From Reichenbachiella agarivorans (GTDB taxonomy: Bacteria; Bacteroidota; Bacteroidia; Cytophagales; Cyclobacteriaceae): a stretch of 64,000 nt of DNA. The notes under the pieces are model-generated. The model ran no database searches and was not told the origin of the DNA. It saw only the letters and a list, made by a program, of their open reading frames with translations. The translations under genes were made by a program, and so were the position numbers. The stretch lies in the NCBI RefSeq assembly GCF_025502585.1, contig NZ_CP106679.1, forward strand, positions 2,015,501 through 2,079,500. Reading direction: 5' to 3'. This document shows, in pieces, positions 34,327 through 46,100 of the stretch (its first letter is position 1; each line of letters opens with the position of its first letter).

Positions 34327-37300
34327 ATGCCATCTATGACTGAGCCTAAAATAAATTCTCAATTAGAAAATCAAAATTCTTTTAATTCAAGACGATTGTC
34401 ACTAATAATATCCTATCTCACTTTTGTGATGGGCGCATTTGTGATATTAGGATGGATATTTGATCTTGAGATTCTGAAACGCCCCATTTCAGGATTGGTC
34501 GCTATGAATCCACTGACTGCTGTTTGTTTTATGTTGTCTGGAATGGGACTGTATCGTCTGAGCAAACAGTCTGTGACTGGCTCCAAAGATATATTGATGG
34601 TGTTCAGTTTGAGTCTGATTATTTTGATCAGCATAGTGAGGTTGGTCAATGAGTTTTTTGATTCTTCCTATCAGATAGACCAAGTGTTGTTTAGCCGGGT
34701 GTTGTTGGATGATAGGATTGGTAATGTTTCCAACAGAATGGCTCCCAATACTGCTTTTGGATTCTTTCTACTTGGAGTTTCTATGTATCTATCGATAAAT
34801 GATCGCCAGAAGGGTTTGGCCAATGCCTTGGTTCTAGGAGTTTTTATAGTGGGTTTTTTCTCTGTACTAGGGTATTTGTATGGCGTAGGAGAGTTTTTTG
34901 GTGTGCTGGCCGAATTGCCTATGTCTTTGCATACAGCGGTGGGTTTTATGCTCGCTGCAGTGGGAATACTCATGTGCAATGCTGAAAGTGGATTTATGAC
35001 GACTATTGTGAACCGATACTCAGGAGGGAGAGTGGCCAAGATTATGATTCCTCTGGTTATCATTATTCCAGTATTGTTTGGTTATTTCCGTCTAATTCTT
35101 TCTCCAAGAACATCTATGAGTTCTGAGTTAGGAATTTCTATTCTTATTACTGGTATCATCATCGCCTTTTTGACTACTACTTGGTTTTTGGTTCGTACCC
35201 TAAATAGAAATGATGAAGTAAAAGAGCGTTTGGATCAAAGTCAGGTGCAATTTCAAAGTGCATTTGAATATTCTGCCATCGGAATGGCATTGGTTTCCAC
35301 CACAGGAAAGTGGTTAAATACCAATCGACAACTGTGTGAAATGCTAGGTTATAATAAGGAGGAATTGGAACAAATGACCTTTCAGGAAATCACTCACCCA
35401 GACGATCTAGAAACAGATATCAAGCAGGTGTACCAACTCCTAGAAGGAAAGATAGATAGCTACCAGATGGAAAAAAGGTACTTTCATAGAAATGGAGATA
35501 TTGTATGGGCATTATTGAGTGTGTCGCTAGTCAAAGGGCGTGATGGGAGACCACTACATTTTGTCTCTCAAATTGAGAATGTTACGCAGAGAAAACAAGT
35601 CGAGGAGGCCTTGAAAAGAACATCGGATAGACTTACTCTCGCGACTCAAGCTGCCAAAGTAGGGATATGGCAATATGAAATTGCCAATGATGAGTTAATC
35701 TGGGACGATATAATGTATGAATTGTATGGTTTAGAAAAGGGGCAATTTTCAGGAGAGATTGAAGGATGGAGACAAGGGATGCATCCTGCAGATGTAGAGC
35801 GTGGAGATCAAGAGATTGCAGATGCACTTGCAGGGAAGAAAAAATTTGATACTGAATTTAGGGTTATATGGCCTGATCAATCCGTTCACTATATTAAAGC
35901 GTTGGCTTTGGTAGAGCGTGATGAAAAGGGGCAGCCACTACGAATGGTTGGAACCAATTGGGATATAACAGCGGATAAAAATTACGAAGAAGCACTTCGG
36001 AAATCCACCGCACTGGCTGAGATGGCAAAAAAGGAGGCGATTGATTCTGCAAAGGCCAAAGAAAATTTCCTTTCAACGATGAGTCACGAGATCAGAACAC
36101 CTCTCAATGCTATTCTGGGAGTAACCAATTTATTGCTTTCAGAAGAGATGAAGCCTGAACAATTGGAGCATCTAGGTTTATTGAAGTTTTCTGGAGAAAA
36201 TCTCTTGACACTTGTCAATGATATTTTGGATTACAACAAGATAGATGCAGGAAAAATAGAGTTTGAACAGGTAGATTTTGACCTCAAGGAGCTGTTGATA
36301 CGAATCCAGCAGACGCTATCACCTAAAATAAAAGAAAAAGGGCTAGAGTTCGTGTTTAGGTATGACGAGGCATTGCCGTATATTTTTGTAGGCGACTCAG
36401 TTAGGATTTCTCAAATCATTAATAACCTACTGAGTAATGCCATAAAGTTTACTGAGGAGGGCTTTGTCAAACTGGATGTATCACTGGTGTCGATGGATGA
36501 TAAACAAGTTAAAATCCATTTTAGTGTAAATGATACTGGGATAGGGATTCATAAAGATAATCAATGTATGATTTTTGAGAATTTCTCACAAGCTAGTGAA
36601 GATACGACTAGAAAATTCGGAGGTACGGGATTGGGATTGGCTATTACCAAAAAACTACTCGAATTAATGGGAAGTGAGATTCGATTGGATAGTGACTTAG
36701 GATTGGGGTCTGTCTTTTCATTTGATGTGACTTTACCTAAAGGGGACAATTCGTCTATTGCGAGCAAAATGATACCAAGTGAAACAGTATTTGCTAATGT
36801 AGCAAACAAGAATATCAAAATACTAGTAGCAGAGGACAATCGGGCTAATCAGATTGTTTTGGGAAAATTTTTGGATAAATGGGGTATCAACACAGATTTT
36901 GTTGAAAATGGTATTGAAGCTGTGGAAAAGGCCAAATCCGAAATGCATCATATGATTTTGATGGACCTGCAGATGCCAGAAATGGATGGGTATGAGGCTA
37001 CACAGAAGATAAGAGAGGCAGACACAGTCTATGGGAAACAGGTACCTATTGTTGCCTTGACAGCTTCTGCCATGCTTGATGTAAGGAGAAAGGTTAAGAC
37101 ACTTGGAATGACAGATTTTATTACCAAGCCGTTTAGTCCTGAAGAACTCTACAAGAAGATAATCAAATATCACCTTACTGTGAATGTCAAGAATCCGATA
37201 GGTCTACCCAACAACCCAGTTTATCAGAAGTTGAGTAATTATGCTGATGGAGAGGTGGGTTTCATTATCGAACTGGTTGATCATTATTTAGGGAATTATG

Positions 37301-37542
37301 AGGAGTTTTATAACCTATTGTCAGAAGTACAGAGACAAGGTGATATTATGATGCTAAAAGAAGCATGTGATAAAATAAGTAAGAGCAACGAGGCCTTGTC
37401 CATCGTTCATATGGATCAGGCATTCAATATTGTCAGGACTTTGGCTACTCTCAACACAAGTGACGATATATTGGAAGACATCAAACTAGCGTGTGATCAT
37501 GTCATTGAAGAATTGAAAACGATAAGGGCAGCTTTAGTTTGA
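34327..37542 (+). CDS. Membrane hybrid histidine kinase with PAS, REC and histidine-less HPt-like domains
   Basis: The 1071-residue protein has about eight membrane helices (residues 25-290), two PAS domains (about 305-430 and 432-555; the first with a PAC-type FVSQIENVTQRKQ end), HisKA with the phospho-acceptor His587 (FLSTMSHEIRTPLNAI), HATPase with NNLLSNAIKF, DTGIGIHKD and GGTGLGLAI, and a receiver with phospho-acceptor Asp880 (MILMDLQMPEMDGYEA). The C-terminal 100 residues resemble an HPt domain, but the usual A-H-K-L-K position reads ACDKISKS, with Asp1015 where His is expected. Phosphate from the receiver would therefore have to pass to another HPt, and the next gene encodes one. It is the presumed input of the 34-51 kb signalling locus. 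Confidence 0.9.
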   Translation: MPSMTEPKINSQLENQNSFNSRRLSLIISYLTFVMGAFVILGWIFDLEILKRPISGLVAMNPLTAVCFMLSGMGLYRLSKQSVTGSKDILMVFSLSLIILISIVRLVNEFFDSSYQIDQVLFSRVLLDDRIGNVSNRMAPNTAFGFFLLGVSMYLSINDRQKGLANALVLGVFIVGFFSVLGYLYGVGEFFGVLAELPMSLHTAVGFMLAAVGILMCNAESGFMTTIVNRYSGGRVAKIMIPLVIIIPVLFGYFRLILSPRTSMSSELGISILITGIIIAFLTTTWFLVRTLNRNDEVKERLDQSQVQFQSAFEYSAIGMALVSTTGKWLNTNRQLCEMLGYNKEELEQMTFQEITHPDDLETDIKQVYQLLEGKIDSYQMEKRYFHRNGDIVWALLSVSLVKGRDGRPLHFVSQIENVTQRKQVEEALKRTSDRLTLATQAAKVGIWQYEIANDELIWDDIMYELYGLEKGQFSGEIEGWRQGMHPADVERGDQEIADALAGKKKFDTEFRVIWPDQSVHYIKALALVERDEKGQPLRMVGTNWDITADKNYEEALRKSTALAEMAKKEAIDSAKAKENFLSTMSHEIRTPLNAILGVTNLLLSEEMKPEQLEHLGLLKFSGENLLTLVNDILDYNKIDAGKIEFEQVDFDLKELLIRIQQTLSPKIKEKGLEFVFRYDEALPYIFVGDSVRISQIINNLLSNAIKFTEEGFVKLDVSLVSMDDKQVKIHFSVNDTGIGIHKDNQCMIFENFSQASEDTTRKFGGTGLGLAITKKLLELMGSEIRLDSDLGLGSVFSFDVTLPKGDNSSIASKMIPSETVFANVANKNIKILVAEDNRANQIVLGKFLDKWGINTDFVENGIEAVEKAKSEMHHMILMDLQMPEMDGYEATQKIREADTVYGKQVPIVALTASAMLDVRRKVKTLGMTDFITKPFSPEELYKKIIKYHLTVNVKNPIGLPNNPVYQKLSNYADGEVGFIIELVDHYLGNYEEFYNLLSEVQRQGDIMMLKEACDKISKSNEALSIVHMDQAFNIVRTLATLNTSDDILEDIKLACDHVIEELKTIRAALV

Positions 37543-37569
37543 GGTAAACTTATCGTGTGTATGTATGCA

Positions 37570-37635
37570 CTCAACCTCAAAGTGAGGGATTTGACCGAGA
37601 AAAATTATATAGAATATGTTTAACCAATAACTTGT
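37570..37635 (+). promoter_or_regulatory. Weak LytTR-type box and promoter before the HPt-protein gene
   Basis: CTCAACCTC (37570-37578), 12 bp, then TTGACCGAG (37591-37599), six bases, TATAT (37606-37610), and TAACTTG from 37628. Spacings match the sites at 40075 and 48186 exactly (21 bp between repeats, 6 bp to YATAT, 28 bp to the -7-like box), but the first repeat is poor. I read it as a probable weaker site for the same regulator. Confidence 0.45.
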
Positions 37636-37642
37636 CTTCTAA

Positions 37643-37690
37643 ATGGATTATGAAAAGGAATTCAAAAGCCACGAAACACAGGTCGCATGA
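37643..37690 (+). CDS. Possible 15-codon upstream ORF overlapping the HPt-protein start
   Basis: ATG at 37643 opens MDYEKEFKSHETQVA, whose stop overlaps the ATG of the 455-aa gene as ATGA (37687-37690). If transcription starts just upstream, as the shared promoter layout suggests, this would couple translation of the HPt protein to a short leader peptide. It could be chance. Confidence 0.25.
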   Translation: MDYEKEFKSHETQVA

Positions 37691-39054
37691 GGTACAATCA
37701 ATATAAATCAGAACTTATGGCTAATAGGACGCAACTGGTGATCCTAGACCATGAAGGAAGCTATATTGATTCTTGTCAGACCTTGAAAAATGTGTCTGGT
37801 TTCGAAGGATCAATTTTCATGAACAGCTTTATTATCAATAAGTACAAAGAGCAAATTTTGAATTTGTCAGAGGGTCAAGAGATAGAATGTTTCTGTATCT
37901 CAGACCCGTTTTTTAGACAAGATCTCATTTGTGACTACCAGATAAGGAAAGTAAGAATAGAAGGACAAATTCAACTGCATTGGCTCATACATGATCGCAC
38001 ACAGTCATATATGAGAGGGAACGAACGGGAAATGAACGAAGTAGAGGTAAGAGAAGAAAATAATGAGTTGCGTCAATTGGTAAGAAAATTGGAACAAGAA
38101 AAGTATATAAATCTAGCTGTCTATGGCAAGCTGTACCATGAGATGAAAGCACCTATTTCAGGGCTGAAATTTTTGTCTACATCTATCAGTAGATACTTGG
38201 AACCAGAGTTAAAAAAGAGATTTCAGTTGAGTTGTGGGATTATTTCTGGTTATTTGGAGCATGCTGTCAATCAGCTAGGAAACACAGAACTCAAAGAAAC
38301 CAATTCGCCATTCAAAATAGACCAAATCATCGCAGCGGTAGAAGATACTTTTCTTGGGGAAAAGGATGTTCATTTACTATTTGACAAGGAGTTTGAATCA
38401 TCCATCGTGATTGGAAACAAATATAAGCTCTATACAGGGATAGTTCGTTTACTGAGTATAATCAACGATAGTCGTCCAGATGGTCGTGTACGAATAGTTT
38501 TCTCTTATGATATGGCGACTCATTCCCTGTTGTTGACTTTTAGACCCAACTTGCTCCCAGATGCACAGCATCGAGTTGTACTCAAATACTTGGAGGTAAG
38601 AGGAGTATTGGATCTCAAGGTGGAAATGGGGACATTGGTGATGATGTGTCCAGTAGACGATATAAAAATCATTAAAACTATCCCTGTCCAGAAAAAAACT
38701 AATTCTGAGGTAAGGGAAATAACCCAAGCACATTTCCCTTATCTGTATCAGATTACTAACCAAGATGATGATATGGTAAGAGATATTATTGAAGGGGTGT
38801 TGGATGTAGTCCCCTTTGAGCTAGAAAAAATGTTGCAGCAATATGAGGAGAGAGATTTTAATGCACTTGCTCGTACTACGCACAAGGTTAAGCCCAATTT
38901 TGAAAATCTAGAACAAAAACAGTTTATGTCCAGAATATTTGAAATAGAAGCTGCAGCACTCAACAAAGATGATAGTTATCTTAAACAGCACCTAGAGTCA
39001 TTTGTCCGGGAGGCAAGTGCCAGAATTGATGAACTAAAAGGAATTTATACTTAA
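37687..39054 (+). CDS. Degenerate histidine kinase with intact C-terminal HPt domain
   Basis: A 455-residue cytoplasmic protein with no membrane segment. The N-terminal 110 residues look PAS-like; a coiled coil (residues 115-140) leads into a dimerisation helix LYHEMKAPISGLKFL with His151 in the place of the kinase phospho-acceptor. The region expected to be the ATPase has only a faint trace (NKYKLYTGIVRLLSIINDSRP) and lacks recognisable N, G1 and G2 boxes, so I predict no ATP-dependent kinase activity. The last 85 residues form a helical HPt domain with His399 (ARTTHKVKPNFENL). It probably accepts phosphate from the upstream hybrid kinase, whose own HPt-like domain lacks His, and passes it to the LytTR regulator. 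It is followed by a terminator. Confidence 0.75.
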   Translation: MRYNQYKSELMANRTQLVILDHEGSYIDSCQTLKNVSGFEGSIFMNSFIINKYKEQILNLSEGQEIECFCISDPFFRQDLICDYQIRKVRIEGQIQLHWLIHDRTQSYMRGNEREMNEVEVREENNELRQLVRKLEQEKYINLAVYGKLYHEMKAPISGLKFLSTSISRYLEPELKKRFQLSCGIISGYLEHAVNQLGNTELKETNSPFKIDQIIAAVEDTFLGEKDVHLLFDKEFESSIVIGNKYKLYTGIVRLLSIINDSRPDGRVRIVFSYDMATHSLLLTFRPNLLPDAQHRVVLKYLEVRGVLDLKVEMGTLVMMCPVDDIKIIKTIPVQKKTNSEVREITQAHFPYLYQITNQDDDMVRDIIEGVLDVVPFELEKMLQQYEERDFNALARTTHKVKPNFENLEQKQFMSRIFEIEAAALNKDDSYLKQHLESFVREASARIDELKGIYT

Positions 39055-39058
39055 TGAA

Positions 39059-39083
39059 ATACCTCGAATAGAGGTGTTTTTTT
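39059..39083 (+). terminator. Terminator after the HPt-protein gene
   Basis: ATACCTC (39059-39065) pairs with GAGGTGT (39071-39077), seven pairs with one G-U, loop GAATA, followed by seven T. It lies just past the stop codon and separates the HPt gene from the response regulator gene. Confidence 0.75.
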
Positions 39084-39202
39084 CTATATGTCACGAGAAT
39101 CAGATTTTATATCAGAGTAAATTTTTGTAACTTTTAGTGCAATATCCAATGAGGGTTTGAAATTACGATCAAAAGAAGATTTTCAATTAACCAACTACCA
39201 CC

Positions 39203-39904
39203 ATGCCGAAGAAATTAACTTGTATAGCCATCGATGATGAGTTTATTGCTTTAAAGATTATTACATCCCTTATAGATCAGACAGGTTTTTTAACGTTGCT
39301 AGGGTCATATCAGAATGCTGTGGAAGGCACCAATGCAATCATTGAAATGGAGCCAGATATTGTGTTTCTGGATGTGCAAATGCCAGAGATCAATGGTTTG
39401 GATATTATCAAATCATTGAATCATAAGCCTGAAATCATACTTATTACTTCTCAGGTCAAGTATGCGGTAGAGGCGTTTCAATTTGATGTGACCGATTATT
39501 TGGTAAAACCCATAGAAAGTTATACGCGGTTTATAAAAGCCGTGACAAAGGCTAAAGACAATCTTGCATTGAAGGAGCAAAAACTCACTGGTAGTGATGC
39601 GGTGTTTATGAAGATAGATTTTTTACTCACCAAAGTACAATTCGAGTCCATTTTGTATGTGGAAGGCTATGGTGATTATATCAAAGTACACACAGCCTAT
39701 CAGACCCATGTGGTGTACTACAAGTTGAGCAATATCGAAGAAAAATTACCTAAGGATATGTTTTTGCGGGTACATCGATCATATATTGTTCAGGTCAATA
39801 AAATTGACAACATAGATCAAAATAGTCTGCTCATAGGAGAGTCAATTGTGCCTGTGAGTGCTACATACAAACCAGAGCTACTGGATAGAATCCAAATGCT
39901 CTAG
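39203..39904 (+). CDS. LytTR-family response regulator
   Basis: The 233-residue protein has an N-terminal receiver domain with acidic pocket (IDDEF) and phospho-acceptor Asp57 (DIVFLDVQMPEINGLD), the conserved Lys in DYLVKPIE, and a C-terminal LytTR DNA-binding domain from about residue 135 (DFLLTKVQFESILYVEGYGDYIKVHT, MFLRVHRSYIVQVNKID). LytTR proteins bind pairs of about 9-bp direct repeats roughly 21-22 bp apart and activate transcription. Two such sites occur upstream of the adhesin and sprF genes directly downstream, with a weaker one upstream of the HPt gene. It is the likely output of the phosphorelay. Confidence 0.9.
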   Translation: MPKKLTCIAIDDEFIALKIITSLIDQTGFLTLLGSYQNAVEGTNAIIEMEPDIVFLDVQMPEINGLDIIKSLNHKPEIILITSQVKYAVEAFQFDVTDYLVKPIESYTRFIKAVTKAKDNLALKEQKLTGSDAVFMKIDFLLTKVQFESILYVEGYGDYIKVHTAYQTHVVYYKLSNIEEKLPKDMFLRVHRSYIVQVNKIDNIDQNSLLIGESIVPVSATYKPELLDRIQML

Positions 39905-40074
39905 TCTGTACATATACTCCCTGAGATGCTTGGGTAGGGTAAGGTAAATACTGTTTAGGCTCATTCATTCATCCTCATAGAACCTTCTGTTGTCCTATTT
40001 CCATGCCACAAATCCAGAGTGTCAGGGGATTTAATTGATTGTATTCATTTGGTTCAACCCAGTTTGTATTTCAG

Positions 40075-40140
40075 CTCACCGAGTAATCTTGGACTTTCAA
40101 CGAGTCGCCTCATATAGGGGGTAGTTCTCCTTTAATATTG
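40075..40140 (+). promoter_or_regulatory. LytTR-type direct-repeat operator and promoter of the adhesin gene
   Basis: CTCACCGAG (40075-40083), 12 bp, TTCAACGAG (40096-40104), six bases, CATAT (40111-40115), and a -7-like TAATATTG (40133-40140), ending 22 bp before the adhesin ATG. All distances equal those at 48186-48251 before sprF. In the reverse complement the second repeat contains CGTTGA, which fits the conserved core of LytTR boxes. The preceding part of the spacer (39905-40070) shows nothing recognisable. Confidence 0.7.
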
Positions 40141-40162
40141 AGTATTCATAAAAAGACAGACT

Positions 40163-43100
40163 ATGAAAACTCACAAAGCTACCTACTCAAATCATTCAAA
40201 AAAATTCAACAAGGCATTTATGGCTAAATGGTCATTTTGCTTATTTCTGCTCTATGCTGGCCTCAGACTCAATGTCATGGCACAGGCGACCATAGACAAT
40301 GGAAGTGCAGGAGCCAATGCATTGATGACACGCATAGAAGGAACAGGAGTCACACTTTCTAATGGGGTTTTTCCCAACCCTGGTGATGCGGGTGCTCAGT
40401 ATGGTACTTTTTCCAATGGCATAAATGGGGCTGGACTCAGTGTAGACTCGGGGATTATCTTGTCTACAGGTAGTGTCGCCACGGCACTCTCTTCAAACGA
40501 TGCGGCTGGTTCGACAGAAAATACTGGCAATACATATAGTGATCCTGATTTGGTAGCAATCAATTCTACTGGAATTTATGATGCAGCTATTTTTCAATTT
40601 GATATTACTACTGGAGCGGATGTTGATGCTATTATCATTTCTTATCAATTTGGATCAGAAGAATACCCAGACTATGTGTGTTCTAGATACAATGATGCTT
40701 TTGGATTTTTCGTTTCAGGCCCAGGGATAAGTGGTACACAAAACATTGCACTCGTCCCAGAGTCGGGCAATGTTGTGGCTGTCAATTCTGTGAATGGAGG
40801 ATCATGCGGCAGTGCTCAAGATGGTACTGCCACTGATTTGACAAAATCCAATTATTTCATAGACAATAATGAAGGAATACCGGGACCATTGTATGTAGAG
40901 TTCAACGGGATGACTACCCTTCTCAATGGGCGTATAGAAAATTTGACGCCTAATACGACTTATACTTTCAAAATAGCTCTGGCCGATGTTGGTGATGGTT
41001 CTTATGATTCAGGGATTATTATCAATCAAGTCGTCGGTTACAAAACCAATTCAGACAATGATGGACTTGATGATATTGCTGATTTGGATGATGACAATGA
41101 CGGAATAGATGATATTATAGAAGCAGGGGGCAATGAGCCCAATGGGGATGAAGATGGAGACGGTCTTGAAAATTGGAGAGATGTTTTGGACAACAACGGT
41201 GTGAGCGATGGGTCTGCTACAGTCTATACTGATAGTGATAATAATGGATATCCAGATGTGTATGATACGGACGGTGATGGCATACCTAATCACCTCGATT
41301 TGGACAGTGACAATGATGGATGTGATGATGTGGTAGAGGCAGGTTTTGAAGACCCAGACAACGATGGCTTGTTGGGAACCTCGCCTGTGACATCTGATGC
41401 TCAAGGTAGAGTAGATGGGCAAGGCGGGTACACTGGTACCAACAGTTACGTGACTACTGTGGGCATAGCAGGAAATATCACTACACAACCTGTAGCGGCG
41501 AGCGTCATGAGAGAAGAAGATGCATCATTTTCAGTCTCAGCTACTGGTGATGAACTGGTCTATCAATGGGAAGAATACAATGGTACGGCATGGAGTACCA
41601 TAACCAATGGAGGCTCTGCTCCGGGATATACAGGTGCTAATAGTAATAGTTTGTCTATTACAGATTTACCACTCGGACACAATGGGTACGAATACCGTGT
41701 CGTTATCACAAGCACCTCATATGCATGTACAAACCTCACATCCAATGAAGTGAATTTAGAGGTGTTGGCACCTCCATCTGATACGCCAGTGATTACTGAT
41801 GATTTTTGTGTAGAAACAGCAGGTACGGTGTCAGAAGTCAATGGGTCTACCACTGAGAATACAACCAATCTTATCATAAGAATCTATGTTGCGAATACTG
41901 AAACAGGTGTTAAAAATGAAGTAATACCTAGCCAAGTTGTATTTTCTCCTGGATCGTGGACTGCCGAAGGGCTTTCTATCAATGCTAATCAGTGGGTATT
42001 TGCAACAGCAGAAAATGTGAATTTGAGTGAGCCAGAGGGAAGTTTCTCCCCTGGTGTACAAGTACGTACCAAGACACCAGACCCGACCAATTCATTGAAA
42101 ATCACTTCTAGCCCAGTAGCTGGAGATGCTACATTGGAAGGAGAGGTGTTGATATCAACGACATCAGCCTATGTGATTCAACTGTATATCGATGGGGTGA
42201 AAATCCCTGGAGCTGTAGCGTCTGTTCCTCAAGGGGCATTGGCTGCTATTGGCAATTGGGTTATTGAGGATTTAGATCTGCCATCACCTGTGCTATATGC
42301 CAATGGTGTAGCGACTGTTACAATGGATAATCCTGATATTGCGTTTTGTGAAAGCAATCCATCGGCAGGAGTACTCATTGCTTGCAATCCTACCAATACT
42401 ATTGCTTTGATTTCTTCCCAAGATCCAAGTGGATGTGATTTGACAGACGGTTCTATCCTGATAAATGGTTTAGATGTCAGCCAGCCATATACCATCAGAT
42501 ACAAAAAGGACAATGTGGATGTTTCGACCAATGTAACTTCGAATACAAGCGGCGAAGTAACTATTTCAGGACTCAACGATGGTTCATACACGGATATTTA
42601 TGCTGATTTATCTTCTTGTCCGTCTAATATTCTTGCAGGACCAGTGGTGTTGAGCGAGCCAACATCGGCAACCATAGCTCATCAACTTTCATTTAATCCC
42701 ACCACATGTGGGGGAACCGAAGGATATATCCAACTGAGCGGGTTATCTGGCAATACTTCGTATACAGTAAACTATAAAAAGGACGAAGCGCCTGTGAGTC
42801 GCACTATTGCTGCTTCTGGCGGAATATTGACTATCAATAGCCTATCTGCAGGTAGCTACTCGGACATTTCTGTCACTTCATCTAGCTGTACATCTAATAT
42901 ACTCGTAGGCCCCTATAGTTTGAGTGATCCTCTGGCACCTACGATTATTTATGATACAGAGCAAGCACCAGCCTCGTGCTCTTCGATGGATGGATATATC
43001 CGTCTGAGTGGTTTAGTTCCATCTAATAGTTATGATTATCAATATACCAAAGACGGTTCGTTGGTCAACTCTGCATCTCCATTGATCGCAGATGTAACTG

Positions 43101-46100
43101 GAGCTGTTCAAATAGACAACCTAGGCGCAGGCACTTATACCAATACAAGTGTTTCCCAAACAAGTAATGGCTGTCAGTCCAATACGATACCTAGTATCGT
43201 ATTGAATCCACCTGATATTGAATTGGGTATGATTATAGATCCAACTACATGTGGTGGTATGGATGGTTCTATCGAAATCATCAATTTAGCTGAAAACACT
43301 ACGTATGATCTGGATTATCAAAAAGATGGTTCACCTGTTTCTACTTCGACTTTTACTGCAAGTAGCTTAGGAGATCATGTTATTTCTGGGTTGAGCCAAG
43401 GGATTTATACAGATATTACTGTTACAAATAGTGGTTGTGTTTCTAATACTCTGTCTATTACCTTGTCAGAACCAGCTAACCCTGTAATCACACAAGGTGC
43501 TTTGGTAAACCCTAGTACGTGTGGAGGGACAAACGGCAGCATTGAATTGACTGGTCTAGAGATATCAACGAGCTATACAGTAGAATATACCATGGGGAGC
43601 TTGGTGTCTCAACCCTTGACGTCTGATGGAAGTGGTAATCTGACCATTTTAAGCCTTTCAGCAGGTGAATATACTAATATCAGTGTTACGCTTAAAAATT
43701 GTACATCCAATCAGTTGGCTTCAATTGTATTAAGCGACCCAGCCACCCCAACAATTACCTTGGGACAAAACCCAGTAGTTTGCGTAGGAACTACATCGGG
43801 AGACTTGGACTTCAGTGCAACTACCAACTCCCCTGATACTTATAGCATTGATTTTGACGGTGCTGCCGAAGCTTTTGGTTTTGTAGATGTGGTAGGTGCA
43901 ACACTTTCTAGTAGTCCTATCGTTATTGATATCCCAGCTGGAGCTGATCCTGATACTTATCAAGCTACCATTACGGTAGAGAATGCTTCCACAGCTTGTG
44001 CAAGCTCCATGGTGGATTTTACTGTTTCCGTGATAGGGTTTCCATCTGTGCCTACTGTTCAGCAACTAGTGACCAATGATGAAACTCCTGTCATTTCAGG
44101 AAGTGCAGATGCTGGGGTAGCATTGGTAGTCGAAGTGGCAAGTGCCATTTACAACTTGTCTGCCGATGGAAGTGGCAATTGGAGTATCGATACTGAGGTA
44201 TTAACTCCTGATAATGGAGTTTTTACTCCCAATACAAATGGTGCAAACGAAGTTTTGGTCACAGCTGGTGTGTCAGGGTGTGAAGTTTCAGACATGACGG
44301 CAGATGAACTCAATATTGATACGACACCACCGACTGTAGATATTCAAGACGAACCTACGGTTATTGTGAGTGCTTCAGCTTTTACAGTAACACTTAGTTT
44401 TAGTGAGGATGTGTCCAATTTTGTGCTTTCAGATATTATTGTAGGAAATGGATTTGCATCTAATTTCAAAGTAATTGATGGAAGTACTTATACGGTAGAC
44501 ATTACACCAGACATGTCTGACGATGTAACCATCGATGTACCTGCTATAGTAGCGAATGATGTGGCAAACAATGACAATACAGCAGCTACACAAGCAGTAG
44601 TCCCGTTGAATCCAACGGCTCCAACAGTGCTGAGTCAATTCACGAACAATCTAAAACCAATAATCTCTGGTACTACAGGTACAGGTACTGCATTAGATAC
44701 AGATGAAACCATGACAGTGACGGTCAATGGTGCGACATACAATGTAGTTCCAAACGCAAATGGAAAATGGAGTGTCGATACAGATAGAGACAGCCCTGCA
44801 AGTGGGTCTCTAGGAATCTTTTCGAATGGCAACAGTTACGAAGTTGTAGCTATTGTAGAAGATGCGGCAGGCAACGAAGGCGTAGATGTGAGCTCCAATG
44901 AGATAATCATAGATACAGTAAGCCCAACAGTACCTACTGTAGTGAGTCAAACGACGAATGTCGTTAATCCAGTGATTACAGGAACGACAGGGACAGGTTC
45001 AGCCTTACCTGGCGATGAAACCATGACGGTGACGGTCAATGGTGCGACCTACAATGTAGTTCCAGATGCTTCAGGCAACTGGAGTGTAGATACCTCGACA
45101 GATTCACCATCGAGTGGGACATTGGGTACTTTTGATGATGGCAGTACTTACCAAGTGGTCGCTACTGTGACTGATGCAGCAGGCAATGAAGCTTCAGATA
45201 CTACAACGGATGAGATTGTCATCGACAGAACTGATCCGACCGCTCCGACCGTAGCTGCCTTGACTTCCAATGCTACCAATCCAGTGATTACAGGAACGAC
45301 AGGGACAGGTTCAGCCTTACCTGGCGATGAAACGATGACGGTGACGGTCAATGGTGCGACCTACAATGTAGTTCCAGATGCTTCAGGCAACTGGAGTGTA
45401 GATACCTCGACAGATTCACCATCGAGTGGGACATTGGGTACTTTTGATGATGGCAGTACTTACCAAGTGGTCGCTACTGTGACTGATGCAGCAGGCAATG
45501 AAGCTTCAGATACTACAACGGATGAGATTGTCATCGACAGAACTGATCCGACCGCTCCGACCGTAGCTGCCTTGACTTCCAATGCTACCAATCCAGCGAT
45601 TACAGGAACGACAGGGACAGGTTCAGCCTTACCTGGCGATGAAACGATGACGGTGACGGTCAATGGTGCGACCTACAATGTAGTTCCAGATGCTTCAGGC
45701 AACTGGAGTGTAGATACCTCGACAGATTCACCATCGAGTGGGACATTGGGTACTTTTGATGATGGCAGTACTTACCAAGTGGTCGCTACTGTGACTGATG
45801 CAGCAGGCAATGAAGCTTCAGATACTACAACGGATGAGATTGTCATCGACAGAACTGATCCGACCGCTCCGACCGTAGCTGCCTTGACTTCCAATGCTAC
45901 CAATCCAGCGATTACAGGAACGACAGGGACAGGTTCAGCCTTACCTGGCGATGAAACGATGACGGTGACGGTCAATGGTGCGACCTACAATGTAGTTCCA
46001 GATGCTTCAGGCAACTGGAGTGTAGATACCTCGACAGATTCACCATCGAGTGGGACATTGGGTACTTTTGATGATGGTAGTACTTACCAAGTGGTCGCTA

